From Phormidium sp. FACHB-1136 (lineage in GTDB: Bacteria > Cyanobacteriota > Cyanobacteriia > Phormidesmidales > Phormidesmidaceae), in contig NZ_JACJRS010000009.1 of the NCBI RefSeq assembly GCF_014697375.1, positions 24,722 to 88,721 of the forward strand: DNA of 64,000 bases, in the 5' to 3' direction. A model generated the notes under the pieces. That model saw nothing but the letters and a program-made list of their open reading frames with translations, was not told the DNA's origin and ran no database searches. Below, in pieces: positions 8,302-17,307 of the stretch. How positions within the stretch are numbered: position 1 is the stretch's first letter; the number at the start of each line of letters is the position of its first letter. Both the position numbers and the translations under genes were made by a program.

Positions 8302-9612
8302 ATGATTTTTGAGCCCCCAAGTTCTGGCGATGTCCGCAGGCGTGAACCTCGTCCCCATGCCAATAACCACGTTGTCCCTAGCCCCGCCAACGATGGTGCA
8401 TCGGTCGAGTCCTCCCCTGATGCTCATTTGCCGACCTTCCACCCCATTGGAAGCCAGCCTAGTCAACCCAATGATGCTACCGCTATGCCCGGAGATACGC
8501 TAAACCACAACACCGCATTGCCCAGTAGCGTTGCCCGCATCAAGGTGATTGGGGTGGGCGGCGGCGGCTGTAATGCCGTCAACCGCATGGTTCATAGCGG
8601 GCTCACCGGGATTGAATTCTGGTCGGTCAATACCGATGCCCAAGCCCTAGAGAACGCCGCCGTTACCAACACCCTACACATTGGCCAAAAGCTGACCCGT
8701 GGGCTTGGTGCAGGGGGGAACCCAGCCATTGGCCAAAAAGCCGCCGAGGAATCGCGGGAAGAAATTGCGGCGGCCCTCGAAGAATCCGACCTTGTCTTTA
8801 TTACGGCGGGCATGGGGGGAGGAACCGGAACCGGGGCGGCTCCCATTGTGGCGGAAATTGCCAAGGAAGCGGGCGCACTCACCATTGGCGTGGTTACTCG
8901 GCCCTTTACCTTTGAAGGTCGCCGACGCATGTCCCAAGCCGATGAAGGGATTACCGCCCTGCAAAGCCGGGTGGATACCCTCATTGTGATCCCCAACGAC
9001 AAACTGCTGTCGGTGATCTCCGAGCAAACCCCTGTCCAAGAAGCTTTTCGCACCGCCGACGACATCCTGCGCCAGGGGGTACAGGGCATTTCCGACATCA
9101 TTACCATTCCCGGTCTTGTCAACGTAGACTTTGCCGACGTGCGGGCGGTAATGGCGGATGCGGGCACGGCGCTGATGGGCATTGGTGTGGGATCGGGCAA
9201 GTCACGGGCGCGGGAAGCCGCCATTGCGGCCATCTCCTCGCCCCTGCTGGAGGCCTCCATTGATGGGGCGTCCGGGGCTGTCTTCAACGTCACGGGCGGC
9301 ACCGATCTCACCCTCCATGAGGTGAACGCGGCGGCGGAAATCATCTACGAAGGGGTGGATCCCAACGCCAACATTATCTTTGGGGCAGTCATCGACGAAC
9401 GCCTGCAAGGGGAAGTGAGAATTACCGTCATCGCCACGGGCTTCAACACCCGACCGGGGGTGCAACCCGCCGCCGTGGAAGCCGAGCGGGTCACGCCCTT
9501 CAAGCGCAACCTCACGCCGCCGCCAACCCCGCCCAGTGGCGGTGGGGGTGGCTTGGGTACGGGCCTGGATATTCCAGAGTTTCTCCAGCGACGACGCCCC
9601 AACAATCGCTAG
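8302..9612 (+). CDS. ftsZ: Cell division protein FtsZ
   Basis: FtsZ is the tubulin-like GTPase that polymerises into the Z-ring at the division site. The core begins [18 protein letters not shown]; the tubulin signature GGGTGTGA lies in [20 protein letters not shown]. The T7 loop [11 protein letters not shown] with its catalytic aspartates is present. A disordered extension of about 75 residues precedes the core, as in other cyanobacterial FtsZ, and a Pro/Gly-rich linker leads to a short C-terminal tail ([14 protein letters not shown]). I chose ATG at 8302; an upstream in-frame TTG at 8266 would add 12 residues of no clear conservation. Confidence 0.98.
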   Translation: MIFEPPSSGDVRRREPRPHANNHVVPSPANDGASVESSPDAHLPTFHPIGSQPSQPNDATAMPGDTLNHNTALPSSVARIKVIGVGGGGCNAVNRMVHSGLTGIEFWSVNTDAQALENAAVTNTLHIGQKLTRGLGAGGNPAIGQKAAEESREEIAAALEESDLVFITAGMGGGTGTGAAPIVAEIAKEAGALTIGVVTRPFTFEGRRRMSQADEGITALQSRVDTLIVIPNDKLLSVISEQTPVQEAFRTADDILRQGVQGISDIITIPGLVNVDFADVRAVMADAGTALMGIGVGSGKSRAREAAIAAISSPLLEASIDGASGAVFNVTGGTDLTLHEVNAAAEIIYEGVDPNANIIFGAVIDERLQGEVRITVIATGFNTRPGVQPAAVEAERVTPFKRNLTPPPTPPSGGGGGLGTGLDIPEFLQRRRPNNR

Positions 9613-9664
9613 ACCATCCGGTTAGCGTAGTCCTTCAACCTAGCGAATCCTCGACCGAAACACC

Positions 9665-10489
9665 ATGAGCTTGCCCTCCGCTTGGCCGGTGGCCCTGACC
9701 ATTGCTGGTTCCGACAGCGGCGGCGGGGCCGGGATTCAGGCCGATCTACGCACCTTTGCCTTCCATCGCGTTCACGGTACCAGTGTCCTTACCTGCGTTA
9801 CCGCCCAAAACACCGTGGGCGTGACGCGGGTGGACGCGTTGCCCCCTGAGGCGGTGGTAGCCCAGATGCAGGCGGTGACGAGTGACATCACAGTGCAGGC
9901 CGTTAAGACCGGAATGCTGCTGAATCAGGCCATCATTGAGGCGGTTAGTGGCCTAGTCGCCCAACTCCCCCCGACGATATCGGTCGTGGTCGATCCTGTG
10001 ATGGTGTCTCGCGCTGGGGCACAACTCATTGACGATGCTGCCGTGGCTATCCTAACGGATCGTCTGATCCCCCAAGCCACCATCGTGACCCCCAACCGCT
10101 ACGAGGCCGAACTGCTGACCGGGATCACCCTGACCACCCTAGCCGATATGGAAGCCGCTGCCCGCCAAATCTATCACCTTGGCCCCAAAGCCGTGTTGGT
10201 GAAGGGAGGTGGCATGGCCGACGACCTCAAGGGCACCGATGTGTGGTTCGACGGGCAAACCCTAGAAGTCCTCACCACCGAAACCGTCTGCACTCCAAAC
10301 ACCCACGGCACCGGGTGCACCCTCTCCGCCGCTATCGCCGCCAACCTTGCCCTGGGGCAGGCTCCCCTTGCCGCGACACAATCCGCCAAACAATACGTCA
10401 CCAACGCCCTGCACCACGCCCTCTCCATTGGCCAAGGTCAAGGTCCGGTGGGGCACTTCTATCCCCTGTTAGCCCTCGACCCAACCTGA
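9665..10489 (+). CDS. thiD: Hydroxymethylpyrimidine/phosphomethylpyrimidine kinase
   Basis: ThiD phosphorylates hydroxymethylpyrimidine and then its monophosphate, supplying the pyrimidine half of thiamine diphosphate. The amino motif LTIAGSDSGGGAGIQADLRTF, the substrate region VTAQNTVGV, VKTGML and VVDPVMVSRAGAQL are all present. The ribokinase-family catalytic block is TPNTHGTGCTLSAAIAANLA near residue 220, where the glycine-rich anion hole and catalytic Asp region normally lie; here HGTGCT matches ThiD well. The length of 274 residues is normal. It follows ftsZ by 52 bases and may be read through from it, though it has no functional link to division. Confidence 0.96.
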   Translation: MSLPSAWPVALTIAGSDSGGGAGIQADLRTFAFHRVHGTSVLTCVTAQNTVGVTRVDALPPEAVVAQMQAVTSDITVQAVKTGMLLNQAIIEAVSGLVAQLPPTISVVVDPVMVSRAGAQLIDDAAVAILTDRLIPQATIVTPNRYEAELLTGITLTTLADMEAAARQIYHLGPKAVLVKGGGMADDLKGTDVWFDGQTLEVLTTETVCTPNTHGTGCTLSAAIAANLALGQAPLAATQSAKQYVTNALHHALSIGQGQGPVGHFYPLLALDPT

Positions 10490-10532
10490 TCCCAACGGCG
10501 GTAAGTCACCCAAGCATGATCCCCGACTTCCG

Positions 10533-10643
10533 CTAGGACTCTACCCCCAAAAGTCGTGCCACGACGGTTTCAATGGCAGGGGCTAGGGCTTGCAGCATCG
10601 GGGACAGGATGACACCCGTACCCGCCGTAAGGAGTGGGTAGCG
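10533..10643 (-). other. Short open stretch that may be a gene remnant
   Basis: On the minus strand an open frame of 36 codons ends at 10533 and includes LTAGTGVILSPMLQALAPA, which looks protein-like (hydrophobic helix with conserved-style SPM). The frame is closed upstream by TAG at 10644. No start codon or ribosome site supports expression. It may be the C-terminal remnant of a deleted gene, or it may be chance. Confidence 0.2.
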
Positions 10644-10733
10644 CTATCAAAGGCCCCGAAGTGTTCAACTAGCGGAGCCTTTGTGACCTGGGGAATATCC
10701 TTCAAAAGGGAAAGCTTTCGAACTCGTTTTTAT

Positions 10734-11384
10734 CTAGGCTGTTTCGAGCAGGGCAATGTTGGAGAACATGAAATCCTGAACCTGGGGGCCATCCTGGGTT
10801 TCCGTTTCAATGTGGCGGTGGGAGAGGAGGTAGTAGCCACCGATGGCCTCGTAGTTGTCCTCAAAGGTGCTAAGTCCACCCTTTTGTTCCCCAGTCTGGG
10901 GATCGTGGTAGACGGAATCGTAGCGGTGGGAGAGGTAGCCTGCCCCGGTGTCGTGGCTGCTAAAGGTGTGGATAGTGACCACTACGCCATGGATGTGACG
11001 ATGCACCATCGATACTTCATTGTTGCGAACATGGTACTTGTCGCCCTCGGCCTTGCCGCCCATGAGGATTTCCACGCCACCATCGGCCAGGGTTTCGCCA
11101 TAGCGGAAGGTGTTGGCCCCGTGGCTGTCTTCAAAGCGGCGGCGGATGCGGTGAATAGCCACCTCAAACAACTGGCCATGGATGGCTTTCTGGGCGGCGT
11201 CATCCTCTACCCCGGTCACCTCCGGCTTCAGGTCAGCGCTGACCTTGGCCTTGCCCGTGTAGATTTTGCCGTTGTCGGTGTAGGTGACATCGGCGGTGTA
11301 GCCTGGGAAGCCTTGATCCCAGGTGTAGCGGTTTTCGTAGGCGGCGCGAAACAAATCCTGGGCCGCAATCTGGGTTCCAACCAT
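10734..11384 (-). CDS. DUF3386 family protein
   Basis: A cyanobacterial and plastid-lineage family of unknown function. The amino end MVGTQIAAQDLFRAAYENRYTW and the following FPGYTADVTY match DUF3386. The body is rich in beta-type segments (GKIYTGKAKVSADLKPEV, GGVEILMGG, GGYYLLSHRHIETE). The start is ATG at 11384, preceded by GGAGAGAATTC; an upstream ATG at 11414 would add ten residues lying in the leader. A near-perfect DNA palindrome lies just upstream at 11411-11443 and could control it. No enzyme motif is apparent. Confidence 0.85.
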   Translation of the reverse strand: MVGTQIAAQDLFRAAYENRYTWDQGFPGYTADVTYTDNGKIYTGKAKVSADLKPEVTGVEDDAAQKAIHGQLFEVAIHRIRRRFEDSHGANTFRYGETLADGGVEILMGGKAEGDKYHVRNNEVSMVHRHIHGVVVTIHTFSSHDTGAGYLSHRYDSVYHDPQTGEQKGGLSTFEDNYEAIGGYYLLSHRHIETETQDGPQVQDFMFSNIALLETA

Positions 11385-11410
11385 GAATTCTCTCCGGTTA
11401 AGTTGTGGGG

Positions 11411-11443
11411 CCATCTAAATAGGAAAAATTCCTATTTAGATGG
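11411..11443. promoter_or_regulatory. Perfect 15-bp hairpin/operator upstream of DUF3386 gene
   Basis: CCATCTAAATAGGAA at 11411-11425 is followed by AAA and then its exact reverse complement at 11429-11443. It lies 27 bases upstream of the DUF3386 start codon. The perfect symmetry fits an operator for a dimeric repressor or a transcript hairpin in the leader. There is no long T run, so a simple terminator is less likely. Confidence 0.5.
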
Positions 11444-11622
11444 ATCTATTTTCTTAGCATAGCGAGATTTGGCCTATCCTGCTGCCTTTGGAGAGGTTCA
11501 ACATCTCCGTTCCCAACTTGCTGGGGCAAGGGCAGAAGGGGCACCAACGAGTCTACCGATGCTCAGCAGATCACAAAACCTCTGTCGTTTGCTGCGATCT
11601 ACCAAGGCTCGCTGAACGGAGC

Positions 11623-12363
11623 TTAGCGGGAGGAGTAGGTGAGCGAGCGCCAAGCAAACTGCGGCAGAGCCAGCATTCGCCGCCAGCGCCAGGGCTCTTG
11701 GTAAAGGCGGTACAGCCATTCCAAATGGTGCTTACACATCCATTCTGGGGCGCGGTTTTTGACGCCCGCCCAAATATCGAAGCTACCACCGACGCCAATC
11801 CAGACGCTATGGGGGCAGAGATGGCGATGGTCGCGAATCCACATTTCCTGACGAGGCACGCCCAGCCCCACAAAGATCACGCTGGGTTGCAGAGTCGCTA
11901 GTCGTTGCAGGAAGGCGGACTGATCCTCTGGGCTGAGGAAGCCGTGCTGGGTGCCCACAATTTGAATACCCGGAACTTGCCGCCGCCAGTAGAGGGCGGC
12001 ATGGTCGGTGATGCCCGGTGCCCCACCGTAGAAAAAGGCGGTTTCCTGGGGCGCGAGTCGTTGCAATACCTGGGCCGATAGTTCAATGCCGGGGGTGCGA
12101 TCCACCCGCTGGCCCTTGGCCCGAAAATACAGCACGACCCCCGCCCCATCGGGAATCACCAAATCAGCCCCTGCAATAATCTGGCGCAGAAACGGGTTGT
12201 GATCCGCCTGCATGGCCATTTCGGCATTTAGGGTCACCACATGGGATCCGACCCCGGCCCGATACTGGGCCAGCAGCCAATCGGCGTAGTTCACCCCCAC
12301 ATGAACCGGAAGCCCCATGACCCGCAGGGTTTTGATCGCCTCTGATCGATTTGCCAACACCAT
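11623..12363 (-). CDS. WecG/TagA/CpsF family glycosyltransferase
   Basis: Members (GT26) transfer N-acetylmannosamine or related sugars to lipid-linked intermediates in teichoic acid, enterobacterial common antigen or capsule synthesis. Signature blocks are present: VVTLNAEMAMQADHNPFLRQ near the start, ADLVIPDGAGVVLYFRAKGQ with the conserved DG, FFYGGAPG, VIFVGLGVPRQEMWI with the KQE-like block, and GVGGSFDIWAG. The end APEWMCKHHLEWLYRLYQEPWR is the normal family tail that binds membrane. The start is ATG at 12363, seven bases after AGGAGA; the TTG at 12378 is not needed. The length of 246 residues is normal. Confidence 0.92.
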   Translation of the reverse strand: MVLANRSEAIKTLRVMGLPVHVGVNYADWLLAQYRAGVGSHVVTLNAEMAMQADHNPFLRQIIAGADLVIPDGAGVVLYFRAKGQRVDRTPGIELSAQVLQRLAPQETAFFYGGAPGITDHAALYWRRQVPGIQIVGTQHGFLSPEDQSAFLQRLATLQPSVIFVGLGVPRQEMWIRDHRHLCPHSVWIGVGGSFDIWAGVKNRAPEWMCKHHLEWLYRLYQEPWRWRRMLALPQFAWRSLTYSSR

Positions 12364-12590
12364 GGCCGTTCTCCTCAAGCTGCCAATGTGATCGCCGCAG
12401 ACGTTCCCCTAGAAGCGCCGGGGGCACCCTGGGCACAATGTCGCTTAACCATAGAGACCATACCCCGGAATCAACCCAATTTGTTGCATTTCTCAACCAT
12501 TTTCTGAGAATTTCATTCTAGTGGTAGGACAGGGCGGGTTAGGATGAACTCAACTGGACTCAACGCATTACCAGGAGAGGTTTTTAGGCC

Positions 12591-12947
12591 ATGACAGCCC
12601 CCCTTGATCCCATTACCCTACCCCTACCCGACGACGCCCAGCAGGAGGGTGAGTGGTTACGATCTGTGCTGCTGCGGTGGCTGAATGCGGAATATCTGCC
12701 AGAACCCGCTAACGAAGCCATTGCTGAACGGGTGGCCCAGGTGTTTACCCGTCAACGCATGGAAGGGGAAGAGGACTTGGGATCCCTAGTGATGGCTATT
12801 TTAACGGAACTGCAAGCCTTCGACTTTTCCCAGAGTTTCTATGGCGAGTTTACGGTCGCCAATGCGGTGGGAGACTTGATTTGTGATCGGCTTGGCATTG
12901 ATCGCTGTTGCGGTCGTTCCAGCACCCTAAACGCAAAGGAGGTGTGA
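12591..12947 (+). CDS. Conserved hypothetical protein, 118 residues
   Basis: A small acidic soluble protein (LLRWLNAEYLPEPANEAIAERV, LGSLVMAILTELQAFDFSQSF, VANAVGDLICDRLGIDRCC). It is mostly helical with no membrane segment. The pattern resembles small conserved cyanobacterial proteins of unknown function. AGGAGAGG lies about ten bases upstream of the ATG. It is divergent from the TagA-type gene and converges on rpsN. A vicinal Cys pair near the end (DRCCGR) could bind metal, but that is speculation. Confidence 0.65.
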   Translation: MTAPLDPITLPLPDDAQQEGEWLRSVLLRWLNAEYLPEPANEAIAERVAQVFTRQRMEGEEDLGSLVMAILTELQAFDFSQSFYGEFTVANAVGDLICDRLGIDRCCGRSSTLNAKEV

Positions 12948-13111
12948 GCAAATCCCACACCCCCTGAGCTTGGATATTGATGTGCCTAGGCTCTACGCTA
13001 CCTGAGGGGCTTGTCCCAGTCTTTTTCCCTAGGGCAAGGCCCAAGATCGCTGTTCTAAGGGATCGATATTCTAGGGAAACGCTGCCCGAAGCAACGCTGC
13101 ACTGAAACCAT

Positions 13112-13414
13112 CTACCAGCTAGACTTCACCACACCAGGAAGCAAGCCTTGGTGGGCCATCTCCCGGAGCTTGTTGCGACAAAGCCCAAAGTCGCGATAGT
13201 AACCACGGGGCCGACCCGTCATCCAGCAGCGGTTGTGGAGGCGGGTGGGGGCGCTGTTGCGAGGCAGTTGTTGAATTTTGCGGTGAATTTCAACCCGCTC
13301 TTGCTGAGACTGAGCGGTGTTAAATTCTTCAAGCAGGGCTTCCCGCTTTTTGGCGTACTTGGCCACCAGTTTCTCCCGCTTTTGCTCGCGGGCAATCATG
13401 CTTTTTTTCGCCAT
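13112..13414 (-). CDS. rpsN: 30S ribosomal protein S14
   Basis: S14 lies in the head of the small ribosomal subunit. The 100-residue sequence is the long, zinc-free form: [20 protein letters not shown] at the start, then [20 protein letters not shown] and [16 protein letters not shown]. Only isolated Cys residues remain, not the CXXC...CXXC set of the zinc form. The stand-alone position outside the spc ribosomal operon is normal for cyanobacteria. Confidence 0.98.
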   Translation of the reverse strand: MAKKSMIAREQKREKLVAKYAKKREALLEEFNTAQSQQERVEIHRKIQQLPRNSAPTRLHNRCWMTGRPRGYYRDFGLCRNKLREMAHQGLLPGVVKSSW

Positions 13415-13611
13415 GGAGTTTCTTCGCCGTAGAACCTTACAGACACAGTCTTTTATCTTACTGGATGGGGGAGCCTTGTGTAAACTCTTCGCTCGCGAGA
13501 TTTGGCGAAGCCTGATCCAATCTAGACGGCAGAACGTCGCCCCAGGATATCGCCCTGGGGTGTCACCAGGCCCTTAGCCCCGTTCCCCTAGGGCGAACGA
13601 AAACCAGGAGA

Positions 13612-15096
13612 CTAGGGTGAGGAGGCACCATTGGCCTCACTGTTTTCACTGGGATCTGTGGGGGCTAGGGCAGCGGCTGCGTTGTCGATGCGGGGCGATT
13701 TGGTGCCGAGGGCGGGCAGGGTGATCACCAACCGATACCCAGCCTCAGCACTGCCCTGGAGACGCATGTGGCCCCCGTGGTGCTGGGCGAGATGGTGGCA
13801 GAGGATCATTCCCAGCCATTGCTTGGAGAGATCGGCTGGGGTGAGGCTATTGCCCCGCAACCCTTGGGCATGGAGGTCGGCCTCTAGGCGGTGGCAACCA
13901 TCGCCCTGTTCTAGGGATTGGCACAGATGAACCATGCTGCTGGGTAGCCCTTCCCCCAGCCAGGGGTTGGACACCCACAGGGCCAGGGCAAGGGATTGCC
14001 CCTTGCGGGAACTGTGGATACGCAGAATGCTGTTTTCGCTGGCCATATGCATGAGGCTGAACACCCCGTGGTAGAAAACCTGTTTGACCGTGTGCTGGTC
14101 TAGAATCCACAGCCCTTGGGTGGGTTCCACGGTAAAGTCGAGGGTTTGGGAGAGGGTTTCGGCCAAGGGGGCCAGGGTCTCTAGCACCTGATGGCCAAGG
14201 CGGTGGATATCCACCGGAGCCGCGACCAGGTCGTTAGACTCTGGACTAATCAGACCCAAATCGAGAATTTCATCCACCTGGTTCATCAGGGTTTGGCTGC
14301 TGTTGCGCACGATATCCACATACTCCCGCTGTTTTTCGGTGAGGGGGCCGTAGATTTCTCGGCTAAGCATACTAGTCATCCCCAAAACGGCGGTGAGGGG
14401 GTTGCGCATATCCTGAATCAGGTGACCCATCAGGTGCAGCCGGATGGCATCCACTGCAAATGGATGGGTCTGCGTGGGCTGAGTTTGGCCGACAGCGGTC
14501 ACCATCGCCCGTTGGCGCTCATATTCGCCCATGCCCCAGCGAGCCGCCATCGCTAAAAAGCTGATGTCCTGCGGGCTAAACTCACGGGGCTGGCGATCCA
14601 TGATGGCGAGTACCCCAATGCACTGGTGCTGGCTGGTGGTGAGGGGCACTGCACCGTAGGCCATGAGGCCATAGGTGGCCATCATTGAGGTGGCGCTCAG
14701 GTTGTCCAGATGAGTGACATCATCGATGGCCCAGGGCTGCTGACGGTCTAGGACGTAGCCACTAAGGCTAGCGGCGAGGGGCAGTTTTCGTTCCTCTGCC
14801 AGGGGGTTGCCCAGGCCCAGGCTAGAGAGGCCATAGGTTGCCCTCAGATACTCAGTGCCCTCCAAGGCTACACTGATCCAACCCACGGGCATCCCAAAAT
14901 GCTCCCGCACGAGTTGGATGGCTTCTTCAAAGGCGGGAATGCTGCGGTGTTCGTCGAGACCGAGGGTCATAATAGCGTCTAATCGGGCCTGGGCTTGGTC
15001 GGCATAGGAACTGGCGAGGATCCTATGGGGAGGCCAGCTTTGGGGCGCAACGTCAGAACGGGAAGCCCCATGGGCGGAGGAAGTCAGAGAACTCAT
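13612..15096 (-). CDS. GAF-domain sensor with degenerate histidine kinase core
   Basis: A 494-residue protein with a GAF-type sensor (about residues 35-190: LDAIMTLGLDEHRSIPAFEEAIQLV, GWISVAL, LSGYVLDRQQPWAIDDVT, AYGAVPLTT, CIGVLAIMD) and then a dimerisation helix pair and ATPase-like region. In the H-box the expected phospho-accepting His is replaced: the segment reads LIQDMRNPLTAVLG where active kinases read S-H-E/D-L-R-x-P-L. The N-box asparagine (HTVKQVFYHGVFSLMHMAS) and the DxGxG ATP motif are also missing. The protein is therefore probably a signalling pseudokinase that senses by its GAF domain and acts by protein contact. I start it at ATG 15096; a TTG at 15102 is possible. Confidence 0.8.
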   Translation of the reverse strand: MSSLTSSAHGASRSDVAPQSWPPHRILASSYADQAQARLDAIMTLGLDEHRSIPAFEEAIQLVREHFGMPVGWISVALEGTEYLRATYGLSSLGLGNPLAEERKLPLAASLSGYVLDRQQPWAIDDVTHLDNLSATSMMATYGLMAYGAVPLTTSQHQCIGVLAIMDRQPREFSPQDISFLAMAARWGMGEYERQRAMVTAVGQTQPTQTHPFAVDAIRLHLMGHLIQDMRNPLTAVLGMTSMLSREIYGPLTEKQREYVDIVRNSSQTLMNQVDEILDLGLISPESNDLVAAPVDIHRLGHQVLETLAPLAETLSQTLDFTVEPTQGLWILDQHTVKQVFYHGVFSLMHMASENSILRIHSSRKGQSLALALWVSNPWLGEGLPSSMVHLCQSLEQGDGCHRLEADLHAQGLRGNSLTPADLSKQWLGMILCHHLAQHHGGHMRLQGSAEAGYRLVITLPALGTKSPRIDNAAAALAPTDPSENSEANGASSP

Positions 15097-15393
15097 GGCC
15101 AAAGATGGAGGAGGCTAGGGAATACCCCCTTATCATTCCCGGATTCAAACGAAGATGAGCATGGGATTCCTCTAAAACGTAAACTTTTATACGCTTACGG
15201 CGGGTTAGCCCCCATAGACCCCGGCCCCTACTCCGTCCGGTGGGAGGTGCTATCAGGATTTGGGGTGGCTGGTTATGGATCGGGCCGCATCCAAAGTAAT
15301 TGCTTTGTACTATTTTTGATTCTGAGATATAGTTTATGTGTACTAATTTACAGGGATTCAGCCTATCCCCTCGCAGTGAAGGAGCGGTTCGGT

Positions 15394-16008
15394 ATGGTGA
15401 TGGGGGTTCGTAAAACGCGGGTTTGGCCTTGGATTGTCGTTTTCAGTGTGGGAGTTGGTTGGATGAGTGATCTACTTCCCCTGTCCTGGGAGCCGTTTAA
15501 GCCAGAGGCTTGGCTGGCGGCGGATGTTCCAGAGGCACCCCAAAATCCTTGGCAGAACGGGGCTTCCTTCCCAGTAGAGCAGTTTACGGCCTACACCTCG
15601 CCCTTTGGCTATCGTCAGCATCCCATGGGGGGGTATCGGTTCCACTATGGGTTGGATTTGGCGGCTCCCCTGGGCAGTTACATTCGCAACTGGTGGGATG
15701 GAACTGTCCTTCGGGTGGGCAGCGACAACGCCTGCGGCACCTATGTCACCGTGCAATCTGGGGATTGGACCCACGTCTACTGCCATATGCACGGGCATAT
15801 TGTGGTGGAAAAAGAGGGCGGGCGGGTGATGGTGGATCGCCCTGGGGGGCTGGAAATTCGCCAGGGGCAGACCGTGAAGTCGGGGCAGCGCATTGGCCGG
15901 GTGGGTATGACGGGCCGCACCACAGGGCCACATTTACACTGGGGCATGAAATACCAGGGGCTCTGGGTGGATCCGGCGATTGTCTTAAAGGCGATGCAAG
16001 CTCAATAG
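15394..16008 (+). CDS. M23 family metallopeptidase (LytM-type)
   Basis: M23 peptidases cut peptide cross-links of peptidoglycan, or act as activators of amidases when degenerate. A hydrophobic segment at the amino end (VWPWIVVFSVGVGWMSDLL) should direct export. The catalytic fold runs from about residue 70: TSPFGYRQHPMGGYRFHYGLDLAAP contains the zinc-binding HxxxD pattern, YVTVQSGDWTHVYCHM lies before the later motif, and GPHLHWGM is the H-x-H zinc/catalytic motif, so the enzyme should be active. ATG at 15394 follows GGAGCGGTTCGGT; GTG at 15376 is an alternative. Longer upstream readings overlap the antisense sensor gene and are rejected. Confidence 0.9.
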   Translation: MVMGVRKTRVWPWIVVFSVGVGWMSDLLPLSWEPFKPEAWLAADVPEAPQNPWQNGASFPVEQFTAYTSPFGYRQHPMGGYRFHYGLDLAAPLGSYIRNWWDGTVLRVGSDNACGTYVTVQSGDWTHVYCHMHGHIVVEKEGGRVMVDRPGGLEIRQGQTVKSGQRIGRVGMTGRTTGPHLHWGMKYQGLWVDPAIVLKAMQAQ

Positions 16009-16072
16009 ACCCCATCAAGGCTATTTTCAGGATCGACAGAGGTTAAGATACGTAACAGCCTCGGTGTCGATC

Positions 16073-17197
16073 ATGGCGCGGAGGTCGTTACTTTTTACGG
16101 TTAAACTCGGTACTTTCGTGCAAGTAGAGTCTCTTCATCTCCGACCAGAAGGGTTGTCTCAGGGAAATAGCGCCGCCGATTCGGGCCTCCCCTTCACCCT
16201 TCAAGACTTAAAAAATGCCATTCCAGACCAGTGTTTTCAACCCTCCCCTTGGCGATCCATCGCTTACTTCCTGCGGGATGTGGGCTTGGTGGTGGCCCTC
16301 TACGTCGCGGCCTATACCCTGGATGCCTGGTGGTTTTACCCGATCTTTTGGCTTTTGCAGGGCACCTTGTTTTGGGCTTTGTTTGTGGTCGGCCACGACT
16401 GCGGCCACGGGTCTTTCTCTAAACTCGGCTGGCTGAATAACCTCGTGGGTCATCTTTCCCACACCCCCATCCTGGTGCCCTACCACGGCTGGCGCATTAG
16501 CCACCGCACCCACCACGCCAACACGGGCAACATCGACACCGACGAAAGCTGGTATCCCCTCTCAGAAACCCAGTATCGCACCCTGCCCGCCGCCCAAAAA
16601 TTTGTGCGGTTCTATGCCGCCCTGTTGGCCTATCCGCTGTACCTGTTCCTGCGATCCCCCGGTCGTAAGGGGTCTCACTTTTTGCCCAACAGCCCCCTAT
16701 TTCGGCCCTCCGAACGGCGCGGCGTGGTGATTAGCACCCTCTGCTGTGCGGCCATGGTGGCACTACTGCTGGGGCTCACGGTGCAGTTTGGGGTGGGCTT
16801 TATCGTCAAGTTCTATGTGATGCCCTACCTGGTGTTTGTGGTCTGGCTGGATTTGGTCACCCTGTTGCACCACACCACCCCTGAACTACCCTGGTATCGA
16901 GGCGAAGACTGGAACTTCCTGAAAGGGGCCATCTCCACCATCGACCACGACTATGGTGTGTTCAACGACATCCACCACAACATTGGTACCCACGTTGCCC
17001 ACCACATCTTTTTAGGCATTCCCCACTACCACCTGAAAACCGCCACCGAGGCCATCAAACCCGTCCTGGGAAGCTACTACCGCAAGTCTAGCGACTCCAT
17101 TTGGACGAGCTTCTGGCGGGCCTTTTGGGAATGCCGCTATGTGCCCGATCAGGGTTCCCAGGTGTATTACCAACCCGATCCTCAAAACCGGGCCTAG
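16073..17197 (+). CDS. desB: Omega-3 (delta-15) acyl-lipid desaturase, DesB-like
   Basis: Membrane desaturases of this group insert the omega-3 double bond in membrane lipids, with ferredoxin as electron donor; in cyanobacteria this is important at low temperature. The three histidine boxes are seen: HDCGH in FVVGHDCGHGSFSK, HRTHH in HGWRISHRTHHANTGNIDTD, and HVAHH in HNIGTHVAHHIF. The opening FTLQDLKNAIPDQCFQPS and the LLVP-like PILVPYHGWRISHR are characteristic of DesB rather than DesA. Four hydrophobic segments form the membrane core. The start is uncertain: GTG 16064, ATG 16073 and GTG 16118 are in frame. A strong terminator follows at 17238-17272. Confidence 0.92.
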   Translation: MARRSLLFTVKLGTFVQVESLHLRPEGLSQGNSAADSGLPFTLQDLKNAIPDQCFQPSPWRSIAYFLRDVGLVVALYVAAYTLDAWWFYPIFWLLQGTLFWALFVVGHDCGHGSFSKLGWLNNLVGHLSHTPILVPYHGWRISHRTHHANTGNIDTDESWYPLSETQYRTLPAAQKFVRFYAALLAYPLYLFLRSPGRKGSHFLPNSPLFRPSERRGVVISTLCCAAMVALLLGLTVQFGVGFIVKFYVMPYLVFVVWLDLVTLLHHTTPELPWYRGEDWNFLKGAISTIDHDYGVFNDIHHNIGTHVAHHIFLGIPHYHLKTATEAIKPVLGSYYRKSSDSIWTSFWRAFWECRYVPDQGSQVYYQPDPQNRA

Positions 17198-17237
17198 GGT
17201 CTAGGCGCTAAATCTAAATCACCCATCGACCACAGAA

Positions 17238-17272
17238 CGATACTCAGCCTTAACCCCTAGGGCTGAGTATCG
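17238..17272 (+). terminator. Rho-independent-type terminator after desB
   Basis: CGATACTCAGCC pairs perfectly with GGCTGAGTATCG across an 11-base loop containing CCCTAGGG, followed by CTGTTT. It lies between desB (plus) and the minus-strand gene ending at 17308, so it may serve both. Confidence 0.65.
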
Positions 17273-17307
17273 CTGTTTAGGGGAGTTGATAGATTGATAG
17301 GGACGGG

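Noticed and set aside
8592..9344. Long minus-strand open frame opposite ftsZ (250 codons)
   Set aside because: It is a shadow caused by GC-rich third positions in ftsZ; the product is Ser/Arg/Pro-biased and unlike any family.
10590..11462. Long plus-strand open frame opposite the DUF3386 gene (290 codons)
   Set aside because: The minus-strand protein matches a known family with a ribosome site; the plus-strand product is Val/Gly-rich shadow sequence.
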